A DNA stretch of 53,770 nucleotides from a virus. Both the position numbers and the translations under genes were made by a program. The stretch spans positions 1 to 53,770 of IMG/VR virus record IMGVR_UViG_3300009684_001705; one strand, 5' to 3'. The notes below the pieces were generated by a model. It worked only from the letters and a program-made list of their open reading frames with translations. It was not told the DNA's origin and made no database searches. This document shows positions 5,052-12,799 of the stretch, piece after piece; the first letter of the stretch is position 1; the number at the start of each line of letters is the position of its first letter.

Positions 5052-5290
5052 GCGATTTTTTTGATTTCAGAGTCGATTTCTTCCTCGTCGATCACCTCTA
5101 CGACGAAATCGTAGAGGGCTTCTCGGAGAAGATTCTTGGCCGGGAGATATCTATCGGCCTTAATACGTTCCATGTGTCTATAGTTAGAGTACTTCTCTTC
5201 CTCCCACATATCATCTCGGGCATCAATCATCTCTTCAAGAGCTGTGATAAATTTATCAATATTCTCTATTGGTAGCTTGGATTTCTTCAT
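5048..5290 (-). CDS. Small acidic hypothetical protein, 80 aa
   Basis: 80 residues starting MKKSKLPIENID at an internal ATG preceded by GGAAGA; the longer frame upstream overlaps the previous gene too deeply. The protein is helical and acidic (EEMIDARDDMWEEEK, VIDEEEIDSEIKK). It overlaps the previous gene by about 35 bases, which suggests translational coupling. No family is recognised. It is the last gene of the clamp/regA transcription unit before a new promoter. Confidence 0.6.
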   Translation of the reverse strand: MKKSKLPIENIDKFITALEEMIDARDDMWEEEKYSNYRHMERIKADRYLPAKNLLREALYDFVVEVIDEEEIDSEIKKIA

Positions 5291-5621
5291 TACGATCTTC
5301 CATGTCTTCGACCAAGATATACTTGGCATCCTTGTCGAATTGAGCATAAGCATCAAGTAGACGGCGAGCTTTCATTAGTCTATTAATAACGCTATTGATA
5401 GTCTTATGTACTACAGGATCGTTATGATTGTCCTGTAAATCCATTAATGCAGCATCTAAATTTGAATCCACTGAATAATCAATATGATACTTCATTACCG
5501 AGCCGTCTTTATCCATTTTCTCTTCTAAAATTAGAGGAGGAAACAGTATAGTTTTAATCTCTTCAAGTCTTTCGTCTGAAGGAGTCCAAGTCTGTTTCAC
5601 AATTTTCCATGGCATTTTCAT
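5256..5621 (-). CDS. Hypothetical protein, 121 aa
   Basis: 121 residues from MKMPWKIVKQTW. This start is favoured by GGGAGT about ten bases upstream and by a smaller overlap with the gene before it. The sequence is mostly helical (LDAALMDLQDNHNDPVVHKT, RLMKARRLLDAYAQ). It belongs to the run 45-44-62-regA-unknown-unknown, with overlapping ends throughout, so it is presumably a middle gene linked to replication. No family is recognised. Confidence 0.6.
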   Translation of the reverse strand: MKMPWKIVKQTWTPSDERLEEIKTILFPPLILEEKMDKDGSVMKYHIDYSVDSNLDAALMDLQDNHNDPVVHKTINSVINRLMKARRLLDAYAQFDKDAKYILVEDMEDRNEEIQATNREY

Positions 5622-5751
5622 TACAAATAATACTCCCTTGCGTTTTTTCAGCAATTAATATAGTTACAACAACGTCAGGAGACTTCTTTTTTCTCCGAAA
5701 TGTTTTACGAATTTCGTCGATATCTCGTTCAATCTCCTGACAGTTTTTCAT
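5563..5751 (-). CDS. Small hypothetical protein, 62 aa, coupled to regA
   Basis: 62 residues starting MKNCQEIERDIDEIRKTF. The ATG overlaps the regA stop as ATGA, the arrangement used at every other junction of this operon, and this supports it being translated. The N-terminus is a charged helix, the middle a possible strand (DVVVTILIAE). It overlaps the next gene by about 59 bases. No family is recognised; in T4 regA is followed by polymerase gene 43, which is absent here. Confidence 0.5.
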   Translation of the reverse strand: MKNCQEIERDIDEIRKTFRRKKKSPDVVVTILIAEKTQGSIICNENAMENCETDLDSFRRKT

Positions 5752-6149
5752 TTCTTCTTACGCCCCATGTTATACTTAGCCTCTAGGGTCCATTCATTCT
5801 TTTCTTTATGATTAATGATCTTAATCTGACTCATAGATGCCAGCGGATCTTTAATTTTTTCAGAGTCAACGACCTTTAACAGTCCCCAATCCTGGAGCAA
5901 ATCAATAATTTTATTACGTCGTCCGATATCTTCATCGGAGAAATTAGAAGGTTTACCGTCAATTGCAAACATTTCCTTAAAGTGGACAATATAATATTTG
6001 CCTTGCTTATGAAAAATGTGGCAGGACTGATAGAGTTTTTTTTCTTTTCGGGAAGCAACCCCGATCCTTGTAAGAGTTTCTTTAATTTTAAGAAAGTCTT
6101 CTTCTTCTGCTATCCTCACCTCAATTAAAGTTTCCAGAATGTCATTCAT
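5748..6149 (-). CDS. regA: RegA translational repressor
   Basis: 133 residues. Segments DFLKIKETLTRIGVA, LYQSCHIFHKQGKYYIVHFK and EDIGRRNKIIDLLQDWGLL match T4 RegA closely. In T4 this RNA-binding protein represses translation of many early mRNAs, including its own and those of 44, 62 and 45, by binding near initiation codons. It overlaps gene 62 by four bases (ATGA) and has the gene order seen in T4. It is slightly longer than the 122-residue T4 protein, with a basic C-terminus. Confidence 0.94.
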   Translation of the reverse strand: MNDILETLIEVRIAEEEDFLKIKETLTRIGVASRKEKKLYQSCHIFHKQGKYYIVHFKEMFAIDGKPSNFSDEDIGRRNKIIDLLQDWGLLKVVDSEKIKDPLASMSQIKIINHKEKNEWTLEAKYNMGRKKK

Positions 6150-6526
6150 TTAATCCCACCCTTATCCAGTTTTTCTTTTATGGTTTTAACATTTTCTTCT
6201 GTAAGAATGGATAAAGCTACTTTGGCTTTCTGGTAATTATAACCAAAATACTGTTGGATTGCTTCAATATCCGTATCTTCCTTACGCTTCGCCCACTTAG
6301 ACTTTTTACGGGCTTTCGGGCGTATTGTATTTATTAAATATTGAAACTGAAGTTTATGGTCAAGGTGGTGGTTGGTATTCATCTCCTGGGCGTAAAGGAT
6401 AGTATCCGGGTGATATGACAGTGCACGATTTGTAAGAAAAGGAACATATGCTTTTTCCGATATTTCGTCGACTATCAAATTTTCTTTAGTTTTAAGAATA
6501 GAATCGACATAATCGAAAGGGTTCAC
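6146..6526 (-). CDS. gp62: Clamp loader small subunit gp62
   Basis: 126 residues. The best start is a GTG that overlaps the gene 44 stop (GTGA), with GGAG eight bases upstream, giving NPFDYVDSILKTKENL. The ATG further up would run deep into gene 44. Assignment rests mainly on position between 44 and regA and on size; the sequence itself is weakly conserved. With four gp44 subunits, gp62 forms the T4 loader that places clamp gp45 on DNA. The central KARKKSKWAKRK segment is strongly basic. Confidence 0.85.
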   Translation of the reverse strand: MNPFDYVDSILKTKENLIVDEISEKAYVPFLTNRALSYHPDTILYAQEMNTNHHLDHKLQFQYLINTIRPKARKKSKWAKRKEDTDIEAIQQYFGYNYQKAKVALSILTEENVKTIKEKLDKGGIK

Positions 6527-7467
6527 TTTGCAAACTCCAGCTCCATCATCATCTCTGTCAAACAAGCCATGACATTAATCTCGGCATCGGCAGAGAATGC
6601 TGCCTGATATTGATAGCGTCCGAGCAAAAGAACGAGTGCAGGAACACTTGATTTAACAAGAAATTCAGCACAGTGATCATACAGCTTACGGAAAATCATA
6701 TTCTGATCGCTGTCGAGATTCTCACCAACCCATTTACGGATGCCAGTGAAATTCTTTTCTCTAAGAAGAGTAACCAATTCGTTAAGAGAGATCTCCTGGA
6801 TATTTGCCAAAATACCAGAATCAATTGCACCAGTGGCAGAGTAACGCTGAAGTTCATTAAGAACACGACGCCAATCAGGGAAATGCTTATTGATAACTTC
6901 CGCAACAACTGCCTTATCATTTGTCACGTTTTCGGTAGTCAAAATACTGGTAACTCGCTTTAGGAACTGGACAGCGAGTTTGGCCATATCTTTCTTGCCA
7001 ATTTTAAAATCGATTACAGAACATCGAGAATGAAGAGGCTCGATAATTCGGTTCTTAAAATTACAAGTAAGGATAAAACCACAGTTTCGAGAGAACTCCT
7101 CCATAAAGTTACGAAGAGCTGGTTGAATTGTTTGGGCGTTCATATAATCTGCTTCGTCTAGAATAACATATTTACGACCACCACTAAGCGAGACAGAAGA
7201 TGCAAAATTTGCAATCTCATTTCGTAGAGTGTCGATCAATCTACCTTCATTAGATCCGTTGATTATAATATAATCACAACTGAGCTCTTCAAGCATGGCA
7301 CGAGCTATTGTCGTTTTACCAACACCAGCTGTACCAGACAAAATAAGATTAGGAATATTTTTTTGATCCACGAACTGTTGGAAGGTCGCCTTAAGTTCAG
7401 CGGGAAGAATAGTTTCTTCAATTGTTTTCGGACGATACTTCTCGACCCAGAGAAAATCATTATTCAT
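6523..7467 (-). CDS. gp44: Clamp loader ATPase gp44
   Basis: 314 residues from MNNDFLWVEKYRP, after AAGGTGG and overlapping the previous stop by eight bases. AAA+ ATPase of the RFC small-subunit type: WVEKYRP box at 7-13, Walker A GTAGVGKT at 45-52, Walker B VILDEAD around 101-107, and the SRC motif at 147-149 that senses ATP at the neighbouring subunit. It hydrolyses ATP to open and load the gp45 clamp with gp62. Confidence 0.97.
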   Translation of the reverse strand: MNNDFLWVEKYRPKTIEETILPAELKATFQQFVDQKNIPNLILSGTAGVGKTTIARAMLEELSCDYIIINGSNEGRLIDTLRNEIANFASSVSLSGGRKYVILDEADYMNAQTIQPALRNFMEEFSRNCGFILTCNFKNRIIEPLHSRCSVIDFKIGKKDMAKLAVQFLKRVTSILTTENVTNDKAVVAEVINKHFPDWRRVLNELQRYSATGAIDSGILANIQEISLNELVTLLREKNFTGIRKWVGENLDSDQNMIFRKLYDHCAEFLVKSSVPALVLLLGRYQYQAAFSADAEINVMACLTEMMMELEFAK

Positions 7468-7813
7468 TACAATCCACCTTATCATTAATAAACAATTCAA
7501 GATTCAAAGTCGGTATTTGAAGTTGTTCATTAGTTTTCCAACCAAAACCTTTCTTATTGTTACGGTTTTTCTCGTCAAAAGCTAATTTAGATATAGATCT
7601 AAAAGAATTAACATGCAAAGTTCTCGGATCAATATTTTGCATATATTGTTTTACATAAGTTTCCTCAGAAGGAATAAGTTTATGAGTTACTTTGCAATAA
7701 ATCAAAAGCGGAACCTGTTTTTGATCATCAATTCCCAAAAGTTCAGTTAATGGATTACGAATCGGTTCATACGATTGCATCAATCTTTTAGGTTTTTTAT
7801 TAGACATTCTCAT
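7460..7813 (-). CDS. Hypothetical protein between clamp and clamp loader genes, 117 aa
   Basis: 117 residues from MRMSNKKPKRLMQ; a GGAG seven bases upstream favours this start over a longer frame. A basic N-terminus is followed by VPLLIYCKVTHKLIPS and QIPTLNLELFINDK, which look like beta strands. It lies between 45 and 44 and overlaps 44. Its own promoter at 7845-7873 reads through it into 44-62-regA. T4 has no gene at this place. Function unknown. Confidence 0.7.
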   Translation of the reverse strand: MRMSNKKPKRLMQSYEPIRNPLTELLGIDDQKQVPLLIYCKVTHKLIPSEETYVKQYMQNIDPRTLHVNSFRSISKLAFDEKNRNNKKGFGWKTNEQLQIPTLNLELFINDKVDCNE

Positions 7814-7829
7814 CACATATCTCCATAAC

Positions 7830-7858
7830 AAAAAGGGGAGAGCTATTATACTCTCCCC
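7830..7858 (-). terminator. Terminator after gene 45, with a promoter -10 box in its loop
   Basis: On the minus strand GGGGAGAG (7858-7851) pairs perfectly with CTCTCCCC (7842-7835) and is followed by TTTTTG. The 8-base loop is TATAATAG, so the -10 hexamer of the promoter at 7845-7873 sits in the terminator loop. Confidence 0.85.
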
Positions 7859-7873
7859 GAAATAAAAAGTCAA
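7845..7873 (-). promoter_or_regulatory. Sigma70-type promoter for the 44-62-regA operon
   Basis: TTGACT (7873-7868), 17-base spacer, TATAAT (7850-7845) on the minus strand. The -35 box touches the gene 45 stop codon and the -10 box lies in the loop of the gene 45 terminator. Confidence 0.85.
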
Positions 7874-8527
7874 TTAGAAAGTTGAAGACTGTTCAACAGC
7901 AATCCAGTATTCAGCTTCCTTACCTACAAAGTGAGAAATACCACGGGCAGAAATATCTACACTATACTCACCAGGAATAATTTTGATATTTTCTGATTTA
8001 AAGATAGCCTTGAAAACCTTATCGGTAAGGCCAATATTAATTGAGTAAACGTCGCTAGAAGGATTTTTAGTATCAGCAGCTTGAAGAAAAATGTTTGTAC
8101 CATCTCCAGAAATTACGATTTCTGGAAGCTGAAGAACACCAGCACCTTTTTCTACATCCTTAAGGTTCTTATCTGTAAGGATAAATGATACATCAATAGA
8201 AGGAAGGTTAATCTCCTTATTTGGAGCCTTATTAATCGCTGCCTCATCAGCATACGTATAATTCGAATGTGCATTATTATCCGAAATAACGACAAACTTA
8301 TCCTTAAAGTCTAATTCAGGATCGTTAAACAAACTGAGTGCAGAAAGGAAACGATCCATATTATATATGGCAAAATGCTTATGAAATTCAGTAGCGACCG
8401 TTGCCTTAGCCATGATAGTTTTCGATGGCGAAATGGTTTTCAAAACATTTCCTTCTGTAATAACAATAGAAGGATTAATCTTTGCGAAATTCTTGAGCAC
8501 GTTGATGGTGTTTGTATCAATCTTCAT
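7874..8527 (-). CDS. gp45: Sliding clamp gp45
   Basis: 217 residues, close to the 228 of T4. The N-terminus (NVLKNFAKINPSIVI) and the C-terminus (GKEAEYWIAVEQSSTF) align with T4 gp45. The clamp is a trimeric ring that tethers DNA polymerase and, in T4, also activates late transcription through gp33 and gp55. It has its own promoter, contained in an inverted repeat, and a strong terminator, so clamp can be made separately from the loader. Confidence 0.95.
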   Translation of the reverse strand: MKIDTNTINVLKNFAKINPSIVITEGNVLKTISPSKTIMAKATVATEFHKHFAIYNMDRFLSALSLFNDPELDFKDKFVVISDNNAHSNYTYADEAAINKAPNKEINLPSIDVSFILTDKNLKDVEKGAGVLQLPEIVISGDGTNIFLQAADTKNPSSDVYSINIGLTDKVFKAIFKSENIKIIPGEYSVDISARGISHFVGKEAEYWIAVEQSSTF

Positions 8528-8555
8528 AATATATTCTCCAATGATAAAGGGAAGT

Positions 8556-8591
8556 GTTGCTATTGTACCCTACTTCAAGCACAATAGCAAC
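8556..8591. repeat. Perfect 11-base inverted repeat over the gene 45 promoter
   Basis: GTTGCTATTGT at 8556-8566 is the exact reverse complement of 8581-8591, with a 14-base spacer. One arm contains the -35 box and the other the -10 box of the gene 45 promoter. There is no U-tract, so it is not a terminator. An operator for a dimeric regulator or an RNA hairpin would both fit. Confidence 0.75.
8562..8590 (-). promoter_or_regulatory. Probable sigma70-type promoter of gene 45
   Basis: TTGCTA (8590-8585), 17-base spacer, TACAAT (8567-8562) on the minus strand, about 35 bases upstream of the gene 45 start. Both boxes lie in the arms of an 11-base inverted repeat. Confidence 0.65.
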
Positions 8592-8599
8592 ATTTATTT

Positions 8600-9457
8600 T
8601 TACTTCTTCTTGGGTTTTCCACCAAGCTGCGAAGGATCAGCAGTAGCTGATGCACCAATTGATGCAAGATCAGCAAGAGATCCACCAAAGATATAAGTGC
8701 CAACATGCTGCATTTTCATCCAAGGACAGAACCAAGTTTTAAGATTAGCTTCCTGAGCCTTTTGGCAGAACCAGTAGTCTTCCGAAAGGTAACGCTTAGA
8801 CTTAGGATCGACTTCCGCCTGGAAAGCCATCATGATTTCACGAGTGCCATCGAAATGTTCAGTGCGAACATGATCGGGCTTATACATATACTGAGGATAG
8901 AACTCACAGAACTTCTTCATTGCTGGCTTTGAAATCATCATGAAACCAGTACCAATTTCAAGAACCTCACAAGGTTCACCGATTGCGATGCTCTGCTGAC
9001 CGCCCTTTGGATTGAAGACATAATCACCAACAAACTTTTCAAGAACGTTTGGATCTTCGTCAGCAATACCCTTATCAACAGCGAGCTTAATCTTTTCCCA
9101 GCTGATGCACTTCTTAGGATAAGGACCGCCAATGATGTCATACTTATCAGGATCCTGAGTTTGAAGAGCCATAAGAGCGATAATATCTTGTGGATTAAAA
9201 CCAATGTCCGAGTCGATAAACATTAGATGATCTGCATCAGAACGAATAAATTCATCGACACAATAGTTACGTGCACGAGTGATCAATGATTCGTTGAAGA
9301 GAAAATAAAACTGAAGAGGAATTCCATACTGTGCACACAATGCTGAAAGATCAGCAACTGAACGAGCAAACATACCAGCACACATACCACCATACATTGG
9401 TGTAGCAATGAAAAGCTTACGCTTACGAAGCTCTTCAATATTAATATTAATTTCCAT
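8600..9457 (-). CDS. Glycosyltransferase-like protein (GT-A fold)
   Basis: 285 residues. The start (KLFIATPMYGGM), the segment LITRARNYCVDEFIRSDADH and the metal-binding type motif MFIDSDIGF (DxD-like DSD, near residue 80) are typical of GT-A glycosyltransferases. The protein ends in a lysine-rich tail (GGKPKKK). It overlaps the DUF3310 gene by one base pair of codons and lies downstream of the kinase and base-transfer genes. It could glycosylate modified DNA bases or virion/host surface components; the acceptor is unknown. Confidence 0.72.
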   Translation of the reverse strand: MEININIEELRKRKLFIATPMYGGMCAGMFARSVADLSALCAQYGIPLQFYFLFNESLITRARNYCVDEFIRSDADHLMFIDSDIGFNPQDIIALMALQTQDPDKYDIIGGPYPKKCISWEKIKLAVDKGIADEDPNVLEKFVGDYVFNPKGGQQSIAIGEPCEVLEIGTGFMMISKPAMKKFCEFYPQYMYKPDHVRTEHFDGTREIMMAFQAEVDPKSKRYLSEDYWFCQKAQEANLKTWFCPWMKMQHVGTYIFGGSLADLASIGASATADPSQLGGKPKKK

Positions 9458-9801
9458 TATTTACCATCCTTATAATGATCCACATATAAACACATTAGCG
9501 TGTAGTGGAGCGTTTTCATCAAATCAGCTTTATTGCTGCCATTCTTTTTACCATAACGCCAAAGATACTTGAGCGCTGTGTTACGAAACGTAGGCATCGA
9601 ATCACCAAATGCAATCCAAGCATCAAAACATTCAATGCTCTGATCTTCAGACTTGTAGTGTTCACCATACGTCTTATCTATATAGGTTTTGAAGTCGGCG
9701 ATAATCCGATCCTCAGCATACTTATAAGAAATATTTTCCGAATCTTCACAAACCATATTAGTTGATTTCAATGACATATAATAATCTTTATCTATCTGCA
9801 T
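9457..9801 (-). CDS. DUF3310-like small phage protein
   Basis: 114 residues. The segment ALKYLWRYGKKNGSNKADLM is the signature of the DUF3310 family, common in phages and sometimes labelled nucleotide-kinase-related without biochemical proof. It overlaps the P-loop kinase gene by 14 bases and the glycosyltransferase gene by a few bases, so the three are translated together. Confidence 0.72.
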   Translation of the reverse strand: MQIDKDYYMSLKSTNMVCEDSENISYKYAEDRIIADFKTYIDKTYGEHYKSEDQSIECFDAWIAFGDSMPTFRNTALKYLWRYGKKNGSNKADLMKTLHYTLMCLYVDHYKDGK

Positions 9802-10339
9802 TATAAATCTCCACGTCTGCAGTTATTGCCTCAAACACCCTTTCTTGTTCTTCCAAGTTATTGTTGGCAAACTTTGTAATATGAAACATCAATCCAAAAT
9901 TAGTAAGGATGTTTCCAATCTTTGTTTCTCGTCCCTGAAGCCAAGTTTCATTTTGCTCGCTACCACGTTCTTTATATCGTTCTGTACGAATTTCTTTATT
10001 CGTTGAAAGATAAACGATAGTTGTATCGTAGTTATCAACGCACGACTCGAGAAACGAAGCTGTGAAAAGACGATCGCCTTCATAAAGAAGAACTGCATCT
10101 TTGGGCAAAGTAGCGAGGAATTTAATAGCCTCTGGCTGAACAGCCATGCTCATACGATCTGTTCCGGCGAATACCTGACCTTCTTCATACTTACCAAGAA
10201 CATATATGTTCTCTTTCTGAAGATAAGGTACAAGCTTCACCGAATCATACTTAGGTTCGAGTTTATAATTCTCGATAATACGTTTCATCAAAGTAGTTTT
10301 ACCAGATCCTGGTTCACCACCAATAGCAATAACTTTCAT
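9788..10339 (-). CDS. P-loop kinase, candidate DNA-base kinase
   Basis: 183 residues with Walker A GEPGSGKTT at 8-16 and a small-kinase layout: LLYEGDRLF as likely Walker B/substrate strand, and RTERYKERG as an arginine-rich lid. Such kinases include dNMP kinases and the 5-hydroxymethyluracil DNA kinases of phages with hypermodified thymine. The gene starts three bases after the pyrophosphorylase-like gene at 10342. In known systems the kinase and the transferase act consecutively, so a DNA kinase role is preferred, but a nucleotide or metabolite kinase cannot be excluded. Confidence 0.7.
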   Translation of the reverse strand: MKVIAIGGEPGSGKTTLMKRIIENYKLEPKYDSVKLVPYLQKENIYVLGKYEEGQVFAGTDRMSMAVQPEAIKFLATLPKDAVLLYEGDRLFTASFLESCVDNYDTTIVYLSTNKEIRTERYKERGSEQNETWLQGRETKIGNILTNFGLMFHITKFANNNLEEQERVFEAITADVEIYNADR

Positions 10340-10341
10340 AA

Positions 10342-11331
10342 TTACTCCATAAATGCTTCAATGCCAGCACTCTTCGTTTCGAAGATACCAGTTGCATCGA
10401 GAATATTAGAATTAAGGTATAGACTCATTTTACTATGATTTATACTATTAGTCAACAGTTTATTTTGTATAGTTTCAGACCTGGAGTCCCATAGTGGTTG
10501 CCAGTCAATACCATTCCAATTATCTTTTTCGCATTTGGCAATCTCTTCGGCCTGTCGATCTAGATAATAACCTAGATACCTACCATGTTTAACACGAAAC
10601 AGTTTTTTAAACGAACAGAGACATGTTTCCATATCAAAGTAATCAGTGTTGGGGAAATCTTTACGAATCTCGTTAAGAATATCTTGCGCCTCGCCTTCAA
10701 GATAAGCAATTTGTGATGCAGTAAGTTTTTGATCATACCACTCATCAAGACCAAGAGCCATAAGCAAACCATTACGATGTGACCTTGAACCATCGTAATC
10801 GTCAAGCATAAGATTGTTTGGTTCAATTGGCATATTACAACACTGTTTAAGCGTTTGTAAATAAAACCAAGTTGAATAACGTCCAAACTTATGGAACTTC
10901 GACTTTATTTCGGGCCAGAGTTGTTTGAAGTTTTCATCGGGGGATCCTGTAAGGAATGGTTGAAATGCTTCCCGTTGAGTTTTATCGCCCACCCATTGTT
11001 TGTAGGACTCGAACTGGGCTGGAAGATGACCCTTATTCCACTTGGTGTCAGTTTGATAACGGAGCCGTTTGTAATTGTTATTATTCCATTCGCGAAGTCG
11101 TTCAACGCCAACGAGCTCCATATCCGGAAATTCGTTCCAAATCACCCATGTAGTTGGGAGGTAATATGTTGTACCATAGATCCAAGAAATCCAAAGCTTC
11201 TGCTCCTTATTATGTTCAAATCTATCAAACAAATAATTTGTCATGAAAATCGCTGGATCGCAATCCTTAATGGAAAGCGACCAGCGATACCAGTTAATAA
11301 AATCTTGTTTACGCTGCAATTTGTTTTTCAT
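10342..11331 (-). CDS. Alpha-glutamyl/putrescinyl thymine pyrophosphorylase-like protein
   Basis: 329 residues from MKNKLQRKQDF, which limits overlap with the preceding gene. DFINWYRWSLSIKDCDPA, LWISWIYGTTYYLPTTW, SRSHRNGLLMALGL and many Trp/Tyr residues match my recollection of the aGPT-PPlase clade 2 family. These proteins act on pyrophosphorylated 5-hydroxymethyluracil in DNA and replace the leaving group with an amine such as glutamate or putrescine. The adjacent P-loop kinase would supply the activated base. A promoter near the 3' end serves the kinase. Family assignment is from memory of motifs and needs a profile search. Confidence 0.6.
   Translation of the reverse strand: MKNKLQRKQDFINWYRWSLSIKDCDPAIFMTNYLFDRFEHNKEQKLWISWIYGTTYYLPTTWVIWNEFPDMELVGVERLREWNNNNYKRLRYQTDTKWNKGHLPAQFESYKQWVGDKTQREAFQPFLTGSPDENFKQLWPEIKSKFHKFGRYSTWFYLQTLKQCCNMPIEPNNLMLDDYDGSRSHRNGLLMALGLDEWYDQKLTASQIAYLEGEAQDILNEIRKDFPNTDYFDMETCLCSFKKLFRVKHGRYLGYYLDRQAEEIAKCEKDNWNGIDWQPLWDSRSETIQNKLLTNSINHSKMSLYLNSNILDATGIFETKSAGIEAFME
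10427..10455 (-). promoter_or_regulatory. Intragenic sigma70-type promoter before the kinase gene
   Basis: TTGACT (10455-10450), 17-base spacer, TAAAAT (10432-10427) on the minus strand, with the AACTG context before -35. It lies about 90 bases upstream of the P-loop kinase start. Confidence 0.65.
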
Positions 11332-12760
11332 CAAACAACATATTGACAATATTATTTATCATATTACCCTTTCTTGTGGTGTCATAACGAGCTGGCAAAG
11401 AAACAATAAACACCATGGCATCATTATGTTTCCCAACAAATGGAACATACCCATTTATGGCTTTAGATTTATCAGGGAAAAAATTATAAAATTCGAAATT
11501 ATTTTTCACATTTTGAAAAATTTTCGTTTCTTGGTTTTCAGTTTTAGTTTCTGTATGATATGCAAGAATAACTTCAGCAGTTTTTCCTTGCGAAGATCCA
11601 GTAGTGCCAAAGAAATTAGCCGGATTAGAAATTGCATCGCGATGCAAACTTGAAAATGATGATCTACTAACTGATGCTTTAGGGAATTTCATGTTAACAT
11701 AATAAGAAATTTTTTCAAGCAACTTATTAGCACTATAATTTACCCAATTATCGCTTTTTATCTCATTTTCTTCATATTTTTCTTTATATGATTTAAGGTT
11801 TTGAACTAAAGCCTGTGTACTAAATTTTTTGTAATATAAAGCTTTAAAACATTCACAAAAATATTCAAAAGAGTTTTCAAATAATTCTTTATGATCCATA
11901 TGAAAATTATGAATGTGATTCGGTAGTTCTTTACTTGGATCCTGTGCCTTTTTATATTGTTCAGGAATATTTCGAGCTGAACAATAATTTCTCATGATAG
12001 AACTAGTGTCATTGAATACGTTTGATTTAAGCCTAACTACAGGAACAGTTGACCAAATTTTGCATTTTTCAATAGCATGCACAGTTGTCGTGCCATCCAA
12101 ACGCATTTCTGTACCATCTGGATATTCAACGATTGTACAAGCTTCAACTTTTCGAACAGCTGCAATAGGATCTCGCAGCATAGACTCAGCGACTTTACTG
12201 ACTTCTTTAGGATCTACATGATTTTCAGTAATTTGCAAAAACTCCATTTTAACCATGCGATCAACAGGTTCATAAGTTACCTTATGAATAACTTTATCAG
12301 GAGTATCCAATTGGACAATAACTGCTTGTTTAACTTCTGAAGCTAATTTTTCAATACGTAAATTAATTTTTTCATATTCTTCAACAGAATACTTTTCTGG
12401 AAAAATATTATAAAAAATCATATTTTCACCAACAATATAATCTTTTTCTTCAAGAATACTTTGGCGAGCGCCACCAACATATCCACCGCCACTATTTTTA
12501 TTGTAAAGATCAATTGCATTATTTTTCGCAAGATTGATTAAATATGTTTCAAGAGCATGAGCTTTTTCTTTGCTCTCACCTTTATAAACAATATATTCGT
12601 CGATTAAATTATCTTCAATAGCTTTTTGAAGAAAAATACTAGATGAAGAATGTGTGTATGATTTGCTGCCAATTTGATGATGCAAACCAATATAAAAACA
12701 ATTGATAGAATTATTATGCAGGATATATACGTACCAGTAGTTCGGTTCAAAGTTCAACAT
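11309..12760 (-). CDS. GIY-YIG domain protein with long C-terminal extension, 483 aa
   Basis: Residues 8-100 resemble a GIY-YIG nuclease: YVYILHNNSINCFYIGLHH, then a helix and KAHALETYLINLAKNNAI with the conserved Glu. The remaining about 380 residues are not recognised; they include a basic/aromatic central part and RSSFSSLHRDAISNPANFFG. AGGAGATATAA precedes the ATG. It sits directly before the pyrophosphorylase-like gene and overlaps it by about 23 bases. Length and location differ from the two small homing endonucleases here. It may be a nuclease linked to modified DNA rather than a mobile element. Confidence 0.6.
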   Translation of the reverse strand: MLNFEPNYWYVYILHNNSINCFYIGLHHQIGSKSYTHSSSSIFLQKAIEDNLIDEYIVYKGESKEKAHALETYLINLAKNNAIDLYNKNSGGGYVGGARQSILEEKDYIVGENMIFYNIFPEKYSVEEYEKINLRIEKLASEVKQAVIVQLDTPDKVIHKVTYEPVDRMVKMEFLQITENHVDPKEVSKVAESMLRDPIAAVRKVEACTIVEYPDGTEMRLDGTTTVHAIEKCKIWSTVPVVRLKSNVFNDTSSIMRNYCSARNIPEQYKKAQDPSKELPNHIHNFHMDHKELFENSFEYFCECFKALYYKKFSTQALVQNLKSYKEKYEENEIKSDNWVNYSANKLLEKISYYVNMKFPKASVSRSSFSSLHRDAISNPANFFGTTGSSQGKTAEVILAYHTETKTENQETKIFQNVKNNFEFYNFFPDKSKAINGYVPFVGKHNDAMVFIVSLPARYDTTRKGNMINNIVNMLFDEKQIAA

Positions 12761-12799
12761 TTTATATCTCCTAAATTCTCATATTTTGATAGAGCGAGA

